Assembly: GCA_913046825.1 (NCBI GenBank)
Contig: CAJWTF010000081.1
Coordinates: forward strand, 1 to 16,479
From: an uncultured Rickettsiales bacterium
Lineage (GTDB): Bacteria; Pseudomonadota; Alphaproteobacteria; UBA8366
Direction of reading: 5' to 3'
DNA: 16,479 bases
Shown: positions 14,298-16,479 of the stretch, piece after piece
Layout of the letters: the number at the start of each line of letters is the position of its first letter
Position numbering within the stretch: the first letter of the stretch is position 1
The notes under the pieces: generated by a model
Seen by the model: the letters and a program-made list of their open reading frames with translations, nothing else
What the model was told of the DNA's origin: nothing
The model's database searches: none
Position numbers and translations under genes: made by a program

Positions 14298-14933
14298 TCA
14301 ACTTTCGTGATCGCTTGTCTGGAGCACGCGGCGCGCGACATCCGAGAGACGCTGCTTGGCGTCCATTGCCGACTTCCGCATCAACGCGAATGCGTCGTCC
14401 TCCGAGAGCTGATGTCGCGACATCAGAATACCTTTGGCCCGATCTATGAGCTTCCGGTCGACCAGCTCCTGCTTGGTCTTTTCCAGTTCTTCCTGCAGCT
14501 GATTGAACACATGAAAACGGCTGATCGTCATATCAAGGATCGGCTTGACCCTCTCCTTGCGCAGGTCGTTGACGATGTAAGCGGAGACACCCGCCCGCAT
14601 GGCGGCTTCCGTCCGCTCCGCATCTGACTCGTCGACAAACATGGCAACAGGCCGATGGACCGCACGAGACACCTGGAACATTTGCTCCAACACGTCTCTG
14701 TTCGGGTTCTCCAAATCGATAAAAATGACGTCGGGATCGATGTCGACAATCTGCCGCAACAGGTCGACACGCTTCGAGAGCATCGACACGCGTTCGAAAC
14801 CCGCCTCGCGCAATCCATCCTCCAGGATGGCTGCGCGAACCAGGTTCTCGTCAATAATCAGGATATGCGGATCAAACCCGATAACGACGCCCTCATTGCA
14901 GCGCAGCAATAATGCTGCATTGCAATATAACAT
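14298..14933 (-). CDS. nasT: NasT, ANTAR-domain antitermination regulator
   Basis: A 211-aa RNA-binding response-regulator-like protein. Residues about 22-135 form a receiver domain (ILIIDENLVRAAILEDGLRE; Asp73 in VIFIDLENP). The Lys expected after strand five is replaced (AYIVNDLRK), so it is probably a pseudo-receiver, as in other NasT proteins. A coiled-coil-like linker (FNQLQEELEKTKQEL) leads to the ANTAR domain (LIDRAKGILMSRHQLSEDDA, FALMRKSAMDAKQRLSDVAR). It should bind the two AACGCC hexaloops in the nrtA leader and prevent termination, under control of NasS. The start is uncertain: ATG 14933 has no ribosome binding site, is followed by a large palindrome inside the frame, and the first 15 residues (MLYCNAALLLRCNEG) look non-typical. 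A start nearer to IGFDPHILIID would fit the family better, but no standard start codon is found there. Confidence 0.92.
   Translation of the reverse strand: MLYCNAALLLRCNEGVVIGFDPHILIIDENLVRAAILEDGLREAGFERVSMLSKRVDLLRQIVDIDPDVIFIDLENPNRDVLEQMFQVSRAVHRPVAMFVDESDAERTEAAMRAGVSAYIVNDLRKERVKPILDMTISRFHVFNQLQEELEKTKQELVDRKLIDRAKGILMSRHQLSEDDAFALMRKSAMDAKQRLSDVARRVLQTSDHES
14896..14925. promoter_or_regulatory. TGC-rich palindrome at the nasT start
   Basis: Plus-strand arms TTGCAGCGCAGCA (14896-14908) and TGCTGCATTGCAA (14913-14925) are inverted repeats over 11 of 13 positions around a 4-nt loop. It lies just inside the annotated nasT start, next to a -10-like sequence on the minus strand (TATGTT). 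It could be an operator controlling nasT, with the real start codon lying further downstream. One arm recurs upstream of nrtA. Confidence 0.5.
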
Positions 14934-15381
14934 AATTGATTTTGGCTATTCGGCAAATGTCAGGGCTAAACCAAGACCACTGTTGGGGAGTAACGCACGT
15001 TAGATCACAAACGGACTAGAGCAAGACAACGATTAGGGACGGCCCTTCGCATCGGGCATTCAGTTCCGGTTACTGATCTATCGCGGTCGACTCAGGTCGT
15101 AAAAAATTTTGTCCGCTTCTGGCCGCACGCAGCCGTTAGGGACAAATCAGACCAACAGCGGCCATCGGACGGTCTTGCACTTCCGCTTTCGCTCCTGAGC
15201 GGAAGTGGCTGAGCTGATAGTGTTACGTCCGCTTTCTGATCACCTTGCGGACATAGGATTGGCCCTGGTTCCACTTCTCAGATTAGCCAGAAGGCGACAT
15301 GTTGACATTTCTGCGGGAGGGCAAACTGGAGCTTCGAAATTGAGTTAAATTCGCGAAAGAATGTGTTTTATTCCAACTGCT
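14934..15381. other. Intergenic region without a recognisable gene
   Basis: About 450 bp between nasT and the endonuclease-family gene. Visible content is palindromic repeat material (15111-15254) and presumably the nasT promoter near its 5' side. Short open frames here coincide with the repeats and look spurious. No terminator with a T-run, tRNA or other RNA was recognised. Confidence 0.5.
15111..15254. repeat. Palindromic GTCCGCTTTC-type repeats (right flank)
   Basis: Three related units. At 15111-15124, GTCCGCTTCTGGCC shares 12 bases (CCGCTTCTGGCC) with the reverse complement of 1201-1212. At 15178-15207, a perfect 10-bp stem (CACTTCCGCT/AGCGGAAGTG) encloses a 10-nt loop. At 15225-15254, arms ACGTCCGC/GCGGACAT enclose TTTCTGATCACCTT, and this unit matches 1235-1264 in inverted orientation at 26 of 30 positions. 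Confidence 0.6.
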
Positions 15382-16245
15382 CTAATAACCTTTGAGATGT
15401 AATAAAACTGGCTGATGATCCGACGCGTCAGTCTCTTCCTGAACTTGAATGTCCTTGGCAAACTCGCTCATATCTTCCGACAGGAAGAAAAAATCCCGAC
15501 AGTGGGGACCTTGGGGCCATTGAACATGGTCATGTATGCCACAGGTCGGAGAGTGGGGTGTTTTCCCTTTAATAACCCGCCAGGCGTCCAGATAGTTATT
15601 CGTCGGGACGCCCAAAGGTGCGGTGAGGCTTTGGTAAACCGCATCATCTGGTGCTGAATTGAAATCACCGCAGATAATATTGCGTGCCGGTCTGGCGAAT
15701 GCGGAATAGGGCCCGCTTAAAGGTGCATCATGGGTATAATGCTGGTTTTTCACGACCTCAACCTGAGTGTCGCGTAATCGCCTGATCTGAGCCAGACGCT
15801 GGTCTTCACAGTGAAACTCCAGGTGAGTGGTCGTGATACGAAACGGGCCGCCTTCAGCTTCAACGGTAACCTCCAATGCCTGTCGTGGCATATGCTTGCA
15901 CGGATTTGCCGGTGCCGGTTGTGGAAGAGAGTGGTTGAAGACCTGAATGATTGGTAACCGGGAAAGGATTAGATTACCGAACTGGCGTCGGTGGCGGGTT
16001 CCGTTTCCAAGCCTGTCCAGAGCCACGCCGAATATGGGGTGATGATCCGGAAAAAAGGTCGCAAGTACTTCGACCTGATCTGCACCTTTGCCGCCGTCAA
16101 GCTCGGGCTCGAAACGTGAGACTTCCTGCAAGCAGATAACATCGATGTCGCCCATGTGCTTGATGACGTCAGCCGTGTGCATCAGGTCAATCCGGCCATT
16201 TACGGCGCGGCCGCATTGAATATTCCAGGTCAGGATGTTTATCAT
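15382..16245 (-). CDS. Endonuclease/exonuclease/phosphatase (EEP) family hydrolase
   Basis: A complete 287-aa metal-dependent phosphoesterase of the EEP (DNase I-like) superfamily. Motifs in order: ILTWNIQCGR at the N-terminus (Asn metal site), ICLQEV (catalytic Glu), RITTTHLEFH, IICGDFNSAPDD (Asp and Asn of the active site), and the C-terminal DASDHQPVLLHL (Asp-His pair). No signal peptide is visible, so it is probably cytoplasmic. Substrate is not predictable; members cleave DNA, RNA caps, phospholipids or inositol phosphates. The ATG at 16245 has only a weak AGG upstream. It is separated from nasT by about 450 bp and is not obviously related to nitrogen metabolism. Base use appears somewhat less GC-rich than in the nitrate genes. 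Confidence 0.88.
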   Translation of the reverse strand: MINILTWNIQCGRAVNGRIDLMHTADVIKHMGDIDVICLQEVSRFEPELDGGKGADQVEVLATFFPDHHPIFGVALDRLGNGTRHRRQFGNLILSRLPIIQVFNHSLPQPAPANPCKHMPRQALEVTVEAEGGPFRITTTHLEFHCEDQRLAQIRRLRDTQVEVVKNQHYTHDAPLSGPYSAFARPARNIICGDFNSAPDDAVYQSLTAPLGVPTNNYLDAWRVIKGKTPHSPTCGIHDHVQWPQGPHCRDFFFLSEDMSEFAKDIQVQEETDASDHQPVLLHLKGY

Positions 16246-16276
16246 TTAATGCCTGCGTGCATGAAGGACTGTATGA

Positions 16277-16479
16277 ACTGGCGCTGGAACAGCAGGAAAT
16301 GAGTTGTTTCAATCTATTAAGCAAAATATAAATATTAATGTTATTGGATTTTACGATAACTCGAAAGATTTAAAAGGCACAGAAATTAATACAATTAAAA
16401 TTTTTAGTAAAGAAAAAAATATCAAAAAATTAAAAGAAAAATATCCAAACATGGAGATCTATTTAGCAATACCAAGTTT
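16277..16479 (+). pseudogene. AT-rich fragment of a FlaA1/CapD-type sugar-nucleotide dehydratase (N-terminus missing, runs off the edge)
   Basis: From 16277 one plus-strand frame is open to the window end (67 codons). It begins TGAGTAGNELFQSIK, a glycine-rich nucleotide-binding loop, then NVIGFYDNSKDLKGTEIN, TIKIFSKEKNIKKLKEKYPN and IYLAIPS. This matches the segment following the membrane helices in CapD/FlaA1 polysaccharide biosynthesis proteins (GAG-x-AG-x-x-L, V-x-GF-D-D, LAIPS). A TGA sits directly before it (16274-16276) and the expected upstream membrane part is absent. The sequence is extremely AT- and Lys/Asn-rich, like SAR11-type genomes and unlike the rest of the window. It is either a foreign truncated gene or a chimeric assembly join near 16275-16300. 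Confidence 0.65.

Noticed and set aside
15092..15274. Minus-strand ORF of 60 aa in the nasT-endonuclease gap
   Set aside because: It coincides with the GTCCGCTTTC-type repeats, which regularly create spurious ORFs; no recognisable protein.

Overview
The window reads as an alphaproteobacterial chromosome segment of fairly high GC. The assignment rests on gene content and order (nasT-nasS-nrtA-nrtB-nrtCD-nirB-nirD-nasA-cysG) and on protein style; no taxonomic search was possible. Every confident complete gene lies on the minus strand. Most of the window (about 14.9 kb down to 1.5 kb) is one nitrate/nitrite assimilation cluster, transcribed right to left.

Layout from right to left. At 16277-16479 there is a very AT-rich plus-strand fragment of a FlaA1/CapD-type sugar-nucleotide dehydratase. 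It does not match the composition of the rest and lacks its N-terminus. Next is a complete endonuclease/exonuclease/phosphatase-family gene (15382-16245), then about 450 bp without a gene that holds palindromic repeats. The regulatory pair nasT (ANTAR antiterminator) and nasS (nitrate sensor) follows. The nasS-nrtA gap of about 320 bp is a dense control region: two NtrC-like sites 20 bp apart, a consensus IHF site, a sigma-54 promoter, and an RNA leader with two ANTAR hexaloop hairpins whose second hairpin overlaps an intrinsic terminator. After it come nrtA (Tat-exported binding protein), nrtB (permease) and a fused double ATPase (nrtCD), then nirB and nirD (nitrite reductase), nasA (nitrate reductase) and cysG (siroheme synthase, which makes the NirB cofactor). 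Gaps are short or genes overlap, so nrtA to cysG is probably one transcript.

How it works (inference from the families and the sites seen). Low nitrogen gives NtrC-P, IHF and sigma-54 transcription from the nrtA promoter. The transcript stops at the leader terminator unless NasT binds the two AACGCC hexaloops. NasS holds NasT until nitrate or nitrite binds. Nitrate is imported by NrtABCD, reduced by NasA to nitrite, and reduced by NirBD to ammonium with siroheme from CysG.

Left of the cluster lie a C-terminal relic of an oligopeptide-type ABC ATPase that continues the cysG reading frame past its stop, repeat copies inverted relative to those near 15.2 kb, an unrecognised 244-aa gene (418-1152), and, at the edge, a small ORF overlapping the start of an excisionase/AlpA-like helix-turn-helix gene. 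That edge looks like part of an integrated accessory element. No rRNA, tRNA, CRISPR array or insertion sequence was recognised.
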